From assembly GCF_011038975.1 (NCBI RefSeq), contig NZ_JAAKEC010000006.1, positions 1-64,000 of the forward strand: 64,000 nucleotides of DNA. The letters are read 5' to 3'. The position numbers and the translations under genes are program-made. Position 1 is the stretch's first letter; the number at the start of each line of letters is the position of its first letter. Positions 8,180-16,758 of this stretch are shown one piece after another. Under the pieces are notes generated by a model. That model saw only the letters and a program-made list of their open reading frames with translations. It was not told the origin of the DNA and did not search any database. Origin of the DNA: Adlercreutzia sp. ZJ176. Its GTDB lineage: Bacteria > Actinomycetota > Coriobacteriia > Coriobacteriales > Eggerthellaceae.

Positions 8180-8458
8180 GTGATCTACAGCAGCGACATC
8201 GCAGAGCGGGTCCGCCTCGGGCGGCGGGAGCTCGGGCTCACCCAGTCCGCGCTGGCCCAGGAGGCGCGCGTGAGCCGCCCCACCATCGCCCGCATCGAGG
8301 CCGGCGGCGCCGACAGCGTCTCCCTCGGAACCATCCTGCGCGTCCTCAACGCGACCAACTGGGACCTCTCGATTGAGCGCGGCGTCGCCCCGCGCGCGAC
8401 CGAGGACGAGTTCGACATGGACACCTACCTCGACTCCCTCTACGGAGACGCCCGATGA
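8180..8458 (+). CDS. hipB: HipB-like antitoxin, XRE-family regulator
   Basis: A 92-residue helix-turn-helix protein: residues about 9-60 (ERVRLGRRELGLTQSALAQE then RVSRPTIARIEAGG) form a Cro/C1-type domain. It starts with GTG at 8180, four bases after GGAGG; an ATG two bases earlier is out of frame and stops at once. The gene overlaps hipA by four bases (ATGA). HipB antitoxins bind HipA and repress the operon, and the perfect palindrome at 8149-8170 is the likely target. Confidence 0.88.
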   Translation: MIYSSDIAERVRLGRRELGLTQSALAQEARVSRPTIARIEAGGADSVSLGTILRVLNATNWDLSIERGVAPRATEDEFDMDTYLDSLYGDAR

Positions 8459-9786
8459 CCGCCCGGGCGCGCCGGCGCCTGGACGTGTTCGTCGCGCAAG
8501 CCCATGCCGGCGAGCTGCGCATGGCAGAAGATGGGGCTCTCACCTTCCAATACGATCAGTCGTACGCGGGACCCGACCTGTCCGTCCGCATGCCGTTCTC
8601 CTCTGGCGAATATGCGGGCAAATCGGTGTACGCCTGGTTTGACAACCTGCTGCCCGACGATCGGCGGGTGCGCCAGGGCATGGCCGCCGAGGCCGGAACG
8701 AGCACGGGGGTGTTCCCCCTTCTCGCCAACTACGGCGCCGATCTGCCGGGCGCCGTGCAGGTGGTGGCGTCTGACGATGTCGGCTCCCTGCTCAACCGGG
8801 GCCAGGGGTACGTGCGGCTCTCGAGAACCGAGATCGCCGCGCGCCTTCGAAGGATCATGGAGGACGAGGACGCCCAGCGGGCGCGCACCTGGGCGCGCAG
8901 CGACGAGCACTGGTCCCTCGGCGGCATGCAGACCAAGATAGCCTTGCGGGAGTTTGACGGGCAGTGGTACGAGTGCCTGGGGTCAAGCGCGTCGAACGTC
9001 ATCGTGAAGCCGGGCGCCTGGGGGCTTGAGGGGCAAGCGTTCGTGGAGTGCCTCACCATGGAGCTCGCGAAGCGCTGCGGCTTGCCGACGGCGTCGGTGC
9101 GCGTCGAGCCGTTCGACGAGATCAGCGCCATCGTCGTGCAGCGCTACGACCGCTTCACCGCGCCGACGTCGGGCCTGGTGACGCGCATACACCAGGAAGA
9201 CCTCTGCCAGGCGACCGGGACGGTCTCGGCCAAGAAGTACGCCGCGGACGGCGGGCCTTCCGCTCCCGAGGTCATGGGGCTGCTTCGCCGCGCCGAGGGA
9301 GGCAGCGCGAGCCGCTTCGTCGACGCGCTCCTGTTCAACTGCCTCACCGCGTCGACCGACGCCCACGCGAAGAACTACTCGGTGCTCCATCCCAGGAGGA
9401 GCGAGTACCTGCTCGCCCCCCTGTATGACCTGGCGAGCGCCGCGCCGTACATGGGGAAGGGGAAGACGTACCGGCTCGCCATGGCGATCGGCGGCGAGAA
9501 CCGCGTCGGCTGGCTGCGGAAGTCATCTCTCGAGAGGTTCGCGCAGGCGAACGGCTTGGATTCGGGCCAGCTCGCAGACCGCGCCGACGAGCTGGCCGAG
9601 TTGATCAAGGACAACCTGGAGCCCGCCGCCGATGAGCTTGCCCGACAACCCGGCTCTGACGCCCTCGCAAGCTTGCTCATCTGTCGCCTGCGTGCCCTTT
9701 GCGATGCGACGCAGCGCAACATCCGCGTCGACGGCATCCACTTCAAGCCCGTCGACATCGCCCGTTTCGGGATCATGTCTTGCTGA
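8455..9786 (+). CDS. hipA: HipA-like serine/threonine kinase toxin
   Basis: A 443-residue HipA-type kinase, full length for the family. Visible motifs are the nucleotide-binding HWSLGGMQTKIAL (about 152-164), NVIVKPG, the catalytic loop STDAHAKN (Asp302, Asn307) and the metal-binding YDLAS (Asp324). Escherichia coli HipA phosphorylates glutamyl-tRNA synthetase and causes dormancy; the target here is unknown. It overlaps hipB by four bases. All key kinase residues are present, so the toxin should be active. A defence role is possible given the adjacent AbiL-like pair, but that is only inference. Confidence 0.9.
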   Translation: MTARARRRLDVFVAQAHAGELRMAEDGALTFQYDQSYAGPDLSVRMPFSSGEYAGKSVYAWFDNLLPDDRRVRQGMAAEAGTSTGVFPLLANYGADLPGAVQVVASDDVGSLLNRGQGYVRLSRTEIAARLRRIMEDEDAQRARTWARSDEHWSLGGMQTKIALREFDGQWYECLGSSASNVIVKPGAWGLEGQAFVECLTMELAKRCGLPTASVRVEPFDEISAIVVQRYDRFTAPTSGLVTRIHQEDLCQATGTVSAKKYAADGGPSAPEVMGLLRRAEGGSASRFVDALLFNCLTASTDAHAKNYSVLHPRRSEYLLAPLYDLASAAPYMGKGKTYRLAMAIGGENRVGWLRKSSLERFAQANGLDSGQLADRADELAELIKDNLEPAADELARQPGSDALASLLICRLRALCDATQRNIRVDGIHFKPVDIARFGIMSC

Positions 9787-10291
9787 TGCCGATGAGAACG
9801 GCATGACACGGTGATTCGGCCTCGTCTGCCGAATCTCGAACGCGCAGGCGCTCTTCATGTCGGTGCCCTTTCCAAGAGGATCGGCTAGGTTTTAACGTAG
9901 TGCATGATTCACTCCCTCTGATTCTCATCTGCGCACCATGATGGGCTTGCGAATGATAAAGAAAGATAACGAAGATAAAGGATGATAAAGGGCGCCCCAC
10001 GGGTGGGGTCCCAACGACGCGGGCAAGGGCCCCGCGTCCGGGTCCCAGCGGCGCGGCTTCGGGTCCTTCGGGCGGGCCCCGGCCGGCGCTCGCACCCCCT
10101 TCCTGGGCTTTGACTGAATCTTTTCCAACTTCGTCCGCTTTCCTTGCGCGCTCTTGACCTTCCTCAAACACGGCGCTTCTACCATGGCACCATGCCGGCG
10201 CAAGCGGAGTCCCCCTCCCGCTCCCGCTTGCCTGGCGCAACAAGCCATCTGGCCCGCTCCCGCAAGGCGGGACGAGGAAGGAAAGTGAAGA
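9787..10291. other. Intergenic region between hipA and phnD
   Basis: It starts with a perfect hairpin just after hipA: GATTCGGC at 9813-9820, a 7-base loop, GCCGAATC at 9828-9835. This may end the hipBA transcript, although no T-run follows. The middle (about 9980-10100) is rich in G/C runs without a convincing gene or known RNA. Near 10153 a TTGACC could be a -35 for phnD, but no good -10 sits at the right distance. I saw no other structured element. Confidence 0.4.
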
Positions 10292-11368
10292 ATGGAAGCG
10301 CAACCGATCGACCGCCGTCACTTCGTCAAAGGCACGGCAGCTCTGGCTCTCATGGGACTCACCTGGGGATTCGTCGGGTGCTCGTCGGGGAGCTCGGAAG
10401 GTTCGAGCAGCTCTTCGGCGCAGGGCGGCGCAAGCAGCGAGCCCATCACCATGGTGTGGCTGCCTGACAACTCCGCCAGCGACCTCACCGCCTCGCGCGA
10501 GGCCATCGGCAGCGCCATCACCGCCGCGTGCGGCAGGAAGGCCGAGCTGCTCACCACCACCGACTACAACGTCGCCATCGAGTCGCTCGCCACGGGCAAG
10601 GCGCACATGGCGCTGCTCGGCGCCGAGGGCTACGTGCAGGCGAACAAGAAGAACCCCCAGGTGCAGGCTGCGTTCACCGACTCCGACGAGGAAGGCGGGC
10701 TCGAGGGCGCCTGCTACTACAGCCGCATCAGCGTGCTCGAGGAGAACGCCGACCAGTACAAGGACGGCTCGGGCTACTCGATCCAGAACATCAAGGGCAA
10801 GTCGTTCTCGTTCGTGACCGCCACCTCCACCTCGGGCTTCAAGGTCCCCTCCTCCGCCATCGTGAACGAGTTCGGCCTCGAGAGCTCCGACGTGCTGCTC
10901 GAAGCCGGCGGGTTCTTCTCCGAGGTGCTCTTCGGCAACTCGCACCAGGGCTCGGCGGTGAACCTGCTCTCGGGCGACGCCGAGGTGGCCGCCTTCGACG
11001 ACGTTGACGTGGACATGTTCCTCAACCTGGTGTCGGGCGAGGCCAACATGCCCGGCTCGGTGTACGAGGTGAAGGCCGACGCCGAGGCCCCCTTCGACGC
11101 CGTGCGCGGCAAGCGCTTCACCATCATCGCCTCGACGCCCGTGCTCAACGCGCCGTTCTGCTTCAACGAGGGCGTCATCTCGGACGAGGACCGCAACAAG
11201 ATCATCGACTACTTCTGCTCGGACGCCGTGGCGAACGACGAGCGCATCTTCGTCAACCCCGACGACGAGAACGCGAAGGGCATCTTCGAGAAGGACTCGG
11301 AGAAGAAGTGCTTCGTGCGCACCAACGACGCGTGGTATGACCCCATCCGCAAGCTGAGCGGCAACTAG
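10292..11368 (+). CDS. phnD: Phosphonate ABC transporter, substrate-binding lipoprotein
   Basis: A 358-residue periplasmic-binding-type protein that captures phosphonates or phosphite outside the membrane. The N terminus has a twin-arginine motif (DRRHFVKG, residues 7-14), a hydrophobic stretch and a lipobox (GFVGC, Cys30), so it is probably exported folded by Tat and lipid-anchored. A Ser/Gly-rich linker follows, then the PhnD fold (for example NSHQGSAVNLLSG). The ATG follows AGGAAAG. It heads the phn operon, 12 bases before phnC. Its role follows from the downstream C-P lyase genes; the exact ligand is unknown. Confidence 0.92.
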   Translation: MEAQPIDRRHFVKGTAALALMGLTWGFVGCSSGSSEGSSSSSAQGGASSEPITMVWLPDNSASDLTASREAIGSAITAACGRKAELLTTTDYNVAIESLATGKAHMALLGAEGYVQANKKNPQVQAAFTDSDEEGGLEGACYYSRISVLEENADQYKDGSGYSIQNIKGKSFSFVTATSTSGFKVPSSAIVNEFGLESSDVLLEAGGFFSEVLFGNSHQGSAVNLLSGDAEVAAFDDVDVDMFLNLVSGEANMPGSVYEVKADAEAPFDAVRGKRFTIIASTPVLNAPFCFNEGVISDEDRNKIIDYFCSDAVANDERIFVNPDDENAKGIFEKDSEKKCFVRTNDAWYDPIRKLSGN

Positions 11369-11380
11369 GGGAGCGGGAGC

Positions 11381-12313
11381 ATGCAGGAGGAAAGCCCCCT
11401 TCTGGCGGTGAGCCACCTCACGAAGAGCTACGACGGCTGGTCGCGCGCGCTCGATGACGTGACGTTCAGCCTGCGGCGCGGCGAGTTCGTGAGCATCATC
11501 GGCTCGTCGGGCGCCGGCAAGTCGACGTTTCTGCGCTGCGTGAACCGGCTGGTGGTCCCCACCTCCGGCGTGGTGGAGTTCGACGGGCGCGAGGTGTGCA
11601 CCGCGAGCAGGCGGGAGCTGCGCGCCCTGCGCCGCCGCATCGCCATGGTGTTCCAGCACTACAACCTGGTGGGGCGCTCCACGGCCGTGGAGAACGTGCT
11701 GCAGGGCCGGCTTGGCTACAAGTCGGCCCTGGCCGGGTCGCTTGGCATCTTCACCGAGGAGGAGAAGCACCGCGCGTTCCAGGCGCTTGAGCAGGTGGGC
11801 CTGAGCGACTTCGCCTACGCGCGCGCCGACTCGCTCTCGGGCGGGCAGAAGCAGCGCGTGGGCATCGCGCGCTCGCTCGTGCAGGACCCGCTGCTCATGC
11901 TGGCCGACGAGCCCATCGCGAGCCTCGACCCCAAGTCTTCGCGCACGGTGATGGACCGCCTGCGGTGGGCGGCCGATGAGCTGGGCATCGCCTGTTTGGT
12001 GAACCTCCACCAGGTCGACTTCGCGCTCGAGTACTCCGACCGCATCATCGCGCTCTCGGGCGGGCGCAAGGTGTTCGACGGCGTGCCCTCTGAGCTTGAC
12101 GACGCGACCGTCAAGGCCATCTACGACGGCAATCACGACTCCGCGCAGCAGCTTGCGGAGGCGGAAGAGCTTGCAGCGGCGGAAGAGTATGCGGAAGCCG
12201 CAGGGCCCGCGGCGGGAACGGCGGAGGCAGAAGGGCGCGAAGGGGCGGAAGGCGGGCGCCCTGCCGTCCTGCCCGTCCGCCCCGCATCCCTCGCCGCGAG
12301 CGAGGTGGTGTGA
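11381..12313 (+). CDS. phnC: Phosphonate ABC transporter, ATP-binding protein
   Basis: The 310-residue ATPase energises phosphonate import. It has a Walker A GSSGAGKST (41-49), signature LSGGQKQR, Walker B LMLADEPIASLD and a switch His in NLHQVDFAL. The first about 250 residues match PhnC. The last about 55 are an extra Ala/Glu-rich tail (AEELAAAEEYAEAA) that looks disordered. It ends two bases before the start of the first permease gene, so the genes are tightly coupled. Confidence 0.93.
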   Translation: MQEESPLLAVSHLTKSYDGWSRALDDVTFSLRRGEFVSIIGSSGAGKSTFLRCVNRLVVPTSGVVEFDGREVCTASRRELRALRRRIAMVFQHYNLVGRSTAVENVLQGRLGYKSALAGSLGIFTEEEKHRAFQALEQVGLSDFAYARADSLSGGQKQRVGIARSLVQDPLLMLADEPIASLDPKSSRTVMDRLRWAADELGIACLVNLHQVDFALEYSDRIIALSGGRKVFDGVPSELDDATVKAIYDGNHDSAQQLAEAEELAAAEEYAEAAGPAAGTAEAEGREGAEGGRPAVLPVRPASLAASEVV

Positions 12314-12314
12314 C

Positions 12315-13154
12315 GTGGCGGCCCTCGTAAGCGCCGCGGGGGCGGGTGCGAAGGGGAGCGCCGAGGCGCAGGCCGCGGCGTTCTTCCGCAAGCGCCTGCT
12401 CTTCCTCGCGGCCGCCGTGGCGGCGTTCCTCGCGCTCAACGCCGTCTGCGCCGCGTATGTGGACTACAGCTTCATCGACACGCTCGTCCAGGTGCCCGCG
12501 GGCGTCGCGTGGCTGATCGTGGAGTTCGCCCCGTCGGCGGCTTCGCTCGAGAAGCTCGGCGTGATCCTGCCGGCCCTCGGGTCCACCATGCTCGTGTCGG
12601 TCGCGGCGAGCTGCGTGGCGGCGGTGCTCGCCTTCGCGCTCGCCGTCATGGGCTCACGCTCGGTGGGCCTCGGTGGCCCGCTGCCGCTGCTGGCGCGCGG
12701 CATCGCCTCGCTCTTCCGCAACATCCCCGTGGTGGCGTGGACGTTCGTGCTGCTCTTCTCGTTCAAGCAGAGCGAGTTCACGGGGTTCCTCGCACTTCTG
12801 TTCACCAGCTTCGGCTACCTCGTGCGCTGCTTCCTCGAGACGGTTGACGAGGCGGCGAGCGGGCCGGTTGAGGCGCTGCGCGCCGTAGGGGCCTCGTATC
12901 CCCAGATCATCGCCCAGGCGGTGATCCCGCTCACCATCACGCAGGTCATCAGCTGGGTGCTCTACATGATCGAGACCAACATCCGCGACGCCACGCTCGT
13001 GGGCATCCTCACGGGCACGGGCATCGGGTTCGTGTTCGACGTGTACTACAAGAGCTTCCGCTACGACGTCGCGGGGCTGGTGATACTGACGGTCATCATC
13101 GTGGTGATCGCCTGTGAGATGACGTCGAACTTCGTGAGGAGGCGGATGCTGTGA
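12315..13154 (+). CDS. phnE: Phosphonate ABC transporter, permease PhnE (first)
   Basis: A 279-residue membrane protein of the binding-protein-dependent permease family. The GTG start at 12315 is the first sensible start after phnC; the open frame upstream of it only shadows phnC. About six membrane segments are visible, the first at RLLFLAAAVAAFLALNAVCA. The cytoplasmic EAA loop (VEALRAVGASYPQIIAQAVIP) couples it to PhnC. It overlaps the second permease gene by four bases (GTGA). Two PhnE-type permeases suggest a heterodimeric channel. Confidence 0.9.
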   Translation: MAALVSAAGAGAKGSAEAQAAAFFRKRLLFLAAAVAAFLALNAVCAAYVDYSFIDTLVQVPAGVAWLIVEFAPSAASLEKLGVILPALGSTMLVSVAASCVAAVLAFALAVMGSRSVGLGGPLPLLARGIASLFRNIPVVAWTFVLLFSFKQSEFTGFLALLFTSFGYLVRCFLETVDEAASGPVEALRAVGASYPQIIAQAVIPLTITQVISWVLYMIETNIRDATLVGILTGTGIGFVFDVYYKSFRYDVAGLVILTVIIVVIACEMTSNFVRRRML

Positions 13155-14080
13155 GCGGGCGCGGCTTGAATCGAACGCCGGCGAGTGTGCAGGCGGTGTG
13201 TCAGGAGGCTGGGCCGGCGGCAGCGGCTGCGGCTGCGGAGGGCGCGTGCCCGGGCGCGCGCCTCGGCCGCTCGGGGAGCGTCAAGGTGCACGTGGCGAGC
13301 CGCGAGAACGTGGCGCTCATGGCGGTGGTGGCGCTGCTGGCCGCGGTGACCGCGTTCGCGCTCGCCACCATGGACTTCGGCAAGGCGACGTTTCCCGCGG
13401 CGTGCATCGAGGCGCTGGAGGACTTCGCCGCCATGATGCTCACCCCGGGGCTCTCGGGCCACTTCACGCTGGTCGACGTGGTGGAGGGCCTGTTCGTGTC
13501 GCTTGCGCTCGCCTTGCTCACCACGCTCATCGGCGCCGTGATAGCGTTCGTCTTAGGGCTTCTGGCCTCGTCGAACCTGTCGAGCCGCGCGGTGAGCAAC
13601 GTCATCAAGGCGCTGATGTCGGTGGCGCGCGCGGTGCCCACCATCTTGTGGGTGCTCGTGTTCTCGGTGGCCATCGGGCTGGGGCCCGAGGCGGCGGTCA
13701 CGGGGCTTCTGTTCCACAGCGTGGCCTACCTGGTGAAGGCGTACTCGGAGAGCTTCGAGGAGGTCGACCCCGGGGTCCTCGAGGCTCTGCGCGCGGCGGG
13801 CGCGTCGTGGTGGCAGGTGGTCATGCGCGGCGTGGTGCCCGAGAAGGCCAGCGAGATGCTGTCGTGGACGTTTCTGCGCCTCGAGATCAACTTCGTGAAC
13901 GCCGTGGCGGTCGGCGCCGTGGCGGGCGCGGGCGGCATCGGCTACCAGCTCTTCCTGGCCGGCGGCTTCTACTACGACATCCACGAGGTGGGGCTGATCT
14001 CGTATCTGTGCCTCGCCGTGGCCGTGGTGCTCGAGGTGGCGGCCACGCGCCTGCGGGCGCGCCTCACCACCACGCGCTGA
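13151..14080 (+). CDS. phnE: Phosphonate ABC transporter, permease PhnE (second)
   Basis: A 309-residue permease with a 45-residue Ala/Gly-rich N-terminal extension before the first membrane segment (VALMAVVALLAAVTAFAL). The EAA loop LEALRAAGASWWQVVMRGVVP and the conserved end GAGGIGYQLFLAG are clear. It overlaps the first phnE by four bases and differs enough from it that the two should work as a pair. A 216-bp low-complexity gap separates it from phnG. Confidence 0.9.
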   Translation: MSGRGLNRTPASVQAVCQEAGPAAAAAAAEGACPGARLGRSGSVKVHVASRENVALMAVVALLAAVTAFALATMDFGKATFPAACIEALEDFAAMMLTPGLSGHFTLVDVVEGLFVSLALALLTTLIGAVIAFVLGLLASSNLSSRAVSNVIKALMSVARAVPTILWVLVFSVAIGLGPEAAVTGLLFHSVAYLVKAYSESFEEVDPGVLEALRAAGASWWQVVMRGVVPEKASEMLSWTFLRLEINFVNAVAVGAVAGAGGIGYQLFLAGGFYYDIHEVGLISYLCLAVAVVLEVAATRLRARLTTTR

Positions 14081-14296
14081 CGTGGGCGTGCGGGTGTGCT
14101 GCGCGCGAGCGCGTGGGCGCGGAGCGTGCGAGCGTGCGGGTGCGACGTGCGGGCGTGCTGCGCGCGAGCGTGCGGGTGCGAGCCTGCGGGCGCGGAGCGC
14201 GAGCGCGTGGACGCGGAGCGTGAGCGTGCTGTGGAGCGCCGGCGCATGGCAGGGCGCTCACGCGCGGCGAAGCAAGTTGCAGGAAAGGAACGGCAG
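14081..14296. repeat. Degenerate GC-rich repeats between phnE and phnG
   Basis: The spacer consists of short degenerate repeats built from GCGNG units. GTGCTGCGCGCGAGCG appears near 14095 and again near 14155, and GGGCGCGGAGCGTGCGAG-like units recur three times. All frames stay open because of composition, but nothing resembles a protein. The ribosome-binding site of phnG is at its right edge. It looks like slippage-prone filler inside an otherwise compact operon. Confidence 0.6.
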
Positions 14297-14749
14297 ATGT
14301 TGAATCGCTACCGGCGCACGCGCGCCTTGGTAGAGGAGGGCGGTGAGCTCGCCGCCGAGATGGCACTCTTCGTGGAGAACGAGGCGCGGCGGGCGGGGAT
14401 CGACGTGTCGGTGCTCGACGAGCCGCGCGAGGAGCTGGTCATGGTGCGCGTGCGCGAGACCGCCCAGGGGTGCGAGTTCTTCCTGGGCGAGGCCCTCATG
14501 ACCACGTGCCGCGTGTCGGTGGGCGCCTGCACGGGGCTGGGCATGGTGCTGGGGTCCGACCGGCACTTCGCGCAGAACCTGGCCGTGATCGACGCCGCCT
14601 TCTCGGGCGGCATGGGCGAGGGGCTTTCCCGCACGTGGGAGGCGCGCCTGCGCGAGGCCGAGCGCGGCATCGCGCGCCGCCGCGCGCGCGAGCAGGCGCG
14701 CGTGTGCTCCACGCGCGTGGACTTCTCGATGATGGAGGCGGAGCTATGA
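14297..14749 (+). CDS. phnG: C-P lyase subunit PhnG
   Basis: A 150-residue subunit of the C-P lyase core complex (PhnG2H2I2J2) which, with PhnI, replaces the adenine of ATP by the phosphonate. The ATG at 14297 follows AGGAAAGGAA; longer upstream frames read the repetitive spacer and are not credible. The segment EALMTTCRVSVGACTGLGMVLG is characteristic of the family. It overlaps phnH by four bases (ATGA). Confidence 0.92.
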   Translation: MLNRYRRTRALVEEGGELAAEMALFVENEARRAGIDVSVLDEPREELVMVRVRETAQGCEFFLGEALMTTCRVSVGACTGLGMVLGSDRHFAQNLAVIDAAFSGGMGEGLSRTWEARLREAERGIARRRAREQARVCSTRVDFSMMEAEL

Positions 14750-15447
14750 CGGGCGAGCCTTCGTGGGCCTCCCTGAGGGAGGAGGCGCTGCACCGGCACC
14801 AGCGCAACTTCCGCCGCGTGCTCGACGCGTGCGCGTATCCGGGGACGGTCGTGCGGTTGGAGGTGGATGCGCGCCCGCAGGCGCGCGCCGCGGCGCCCGC
14901 CATGCTCGGCGAGGCGCTGTTCGAGGCGGTGAGCCTGCTCGTCGACCAGGCGACGACGTTCTGCGTGGTCGACGCCGCGTATGCGGAGGCGACGTCCTTC
15001 ATCGCCGGCGAGACGCACGCCCGCCCGTGCGACGCGCCCGACGCGGACTTCCTCGTGGTGACGAGCCGCGCCTGCTCAAACGTGGCGCGCCGCGCCGTCC
15101 TCGGCGCCCGCGCGGGGGACCTCCTGGCTCCCGAGCGCGGGGCGAGCGTGATCGTGGACTGCGAGTACGTGCGGTCCTTCGGGCAGTCCCTCGTGCGGCG
15201 AAGCGCGCTTGCGGGCGCGCGCAGCTCCAAGCCGCCGGCCGACCTCTGCCGCGTGGAGGTGCGCGGGCCGGGCGTGGACGGGGCTAACCGCTTCGTTGTC
15301 GACCGCGTCGACTGGGCCCTGGCGCGCGCCGAGCGTGCCGACGAGTTCCCCTGCGGGATCGACGTGCTCCTGGTCGACCGCGACGGATTCGCCGTGATGG
15401 TGCCGCGCACGAGCGCGCTCGCGCTCGCTGACGGGAAGGCGGCGTAG
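14746..15447 (+). CDS. phnH: C-P lyase subunit PhnH
   Basis: A 233-residue subunit of the C-P lyase core. The start overlaps the phnG stop by four bases. The N-terminal RHQRNFRRVLDACAYPGTV matches the conserved PhnH opening, and the C terminus has the GIDVLLVDRDGFAVMVPRT segment. PhnH folds like a PLP transferase but is structural in the complex. The gene abuts phnI with no gap. Confidence 0.92.
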   Translation: MTGEPSWASLREEALHRHQRNFRRVLDACAYPGTVVRLEVDARPQARAAAPAMLGEALFEAVSLLVDQATTFCVVDAAYAEATSFIAGETHARPCDAPDADFLVVTSRACSNVARRAVLGARAGDLLAPERGASVIVDCEYVRSFGQSLVRRSALAGARSSKPPADLCRVEVRGPGVDGANRFVVDRVDWALARAERADEFPCGIDVLLVDRDGFAVMVPRTSALALADGKAA

Positions 15448-16758
15448 ATGGGCTACGTTGCGGTGCGCGGCGGCGGCCGCGCCATCGAGGAGAGCCTGCG
15501 GCTGCTGGAGGCCGAGCGCCTGTCCAGCGCCGCCGACGCGAGCGCGGCGGCCATCGCCTCGACGCTTCCCGACCTGGTCGACCAGGTCATGGGCGAGGCG
15601 TCGCTCTTCGCGCCGCGCCTGGCCGCGCTCGCGCTCAAGCAGGCGCAGGGCTCGCCTGACGAGGCGGTGTTCCTGCTGCGCGCCTTCCGCTCGACGCTCG
15701 AGCGCCCGTATGTGTCGCGCGTGATCGACACCGCCGGCATGTACGTGCGGCGGCGCATATCGGCGGCGTTCAAGGACGTGCCGGGCGGGCAGGTGCTCGG
15801 CGCCACGCGCGACTACAGCCACCGCCTCGTCAACTTCGACCTCGCCAGCGAGGACGCCGCCACGCGCGCCGAGCAGGCCCGCGCGCTGTCCGCCCACTTC
15901 GCCGCTGCTGAGCTCCAGGCGCTGCGCGCATCCGACGAGGCCCTTCGCGATGCCGAGGAGGAGGGGCGCGACCCCCTGTCCTCCTGCGGACGCCTGCCAC
16001 GCGCGCTCGACTACCTGCGCGACCAGGGACTCGTGGCGCCTGCGGCACCTGCGGGGGCAGCTGCGCCGCCCGACGACGCCACCATGACCCCGCTCGTGAT
16101 ACCCGCCTCGCGCTCGATGCGCCTGCAGACGCTCGCGCGCGGCATGACGCAGGCGGTCGAGGCCCTGGGGTACGCGGCCATCCGCGGGTTCGGCCCCGCG
16201 CATCCCACGGTGGGGGAGCTGCGGAGCGGCCTCCTCGAGGTGGTCATCGACCGCCCGCTGGGCACCGGCGAGCTCGCCGACGCGTACTACGCGGGCACCG
16301 TCAGCGCGACGGAGGTGGAGAGCCTGTTCATGGCGGACGCGCGCGACGAGGGCGAAGGCGCGGACGCGGGGCTTGCCTTCGAGGTGGGCTACGGCATGGT
16401 GTTCGGGCGCTGCGAGTCGAAGGCGATAGCCATGAGCGTGCTCGACCGCTGCCTCGAGATCGGCGACGCGCGCTATCCCACCCAAGACGAGGAGTTCGTG
16501 CTCTACCACGTCGACGGCGTCGAGGCGTCGGGCTTCATCTCGCACCTCAAGCTGCCCCACTACGTCACCTTCCAGTCGAAGCTCTCGAGCGTGCGCTCGA
16601 CGCGCGCGCCGGGTGCCGAGCCCAGCCCGCCCGCCGAGCTCCATTCGCCCGCCGGATCAAGCGCGCATGGCGAATCGAGCCCGCCCGCCGAACCCCATTC
16701 GCCTGACCTGCCCCATCAGGAAGACGTCGAAGGAGTCGCCGATGCAGCAACGCTATAA
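15448..16758 (+). CDS. phnI: C-P lyase subunit PhnI
   Basis: The 436-residue subunit that, in the complex, acts as the nucleosidase attaching the phosphonate to C1 of ribose. It opens with the conserved MGYVAVRGGGRAIEES and has SFLMADARDEGEG-like and EEFVLYHVDGVEASGF family segments. It is longer than the usual about 360 residues: the last about 50 form a Pro/Ser/Glu/His-rich tail, and PhnJ starts inside its coding end (17-base overlap). The tail may be disordered. Confidence 0.92.
   Translation: MGYVAVRGGGRAIEESLRLLEAERLSSAADASAAAIASTLPDLVDQVMGEASLFAPRLAALALKQAQGSPDEAVFLLRAFRSTLERPYVSRVIDTAGMYVRRRISAAFKDVPGGQVLGATRDYSHRLVNFDLASEDAATRAEQARALSAHFAAAELQALRASDEALRDAEEEGRDPLSSCGRLPRALDYLRDQGLVAPAAPAGAAAPPDDATMTPLVIPASRSMRLQTLARGMTQAVEALGYAAIRGFGPAHPTVGELRSGLLEVVIDRPLGTGELADAYYAGTVSATEVESLFMADARDEGEGADAGLAFEVGYGMVFGRCESKAIAMSVLDRCLEIGDARYPTQDEEFVLYHVDGVEASGFISHLKLPHYVTFQSKLSSVRSTRAPGAEPSPPAELHSPAGSSAHGESSPPAEPHSPDLPHQEDVEGVADAATL

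Noticed and set aside
9925-10248. Minus-strand 107-codon frame upstream of phnD
   Set aside because: Low-complexity Pro/Lys/Arg-rich product, no ribosome-binding site, no recognisable family.
9773-12439. Minus-strand frame of 888 codons antisense to phnD and phnC
   Set aside because: It is His/Arg/Ala-rich and reads the complement of clear phn genes.
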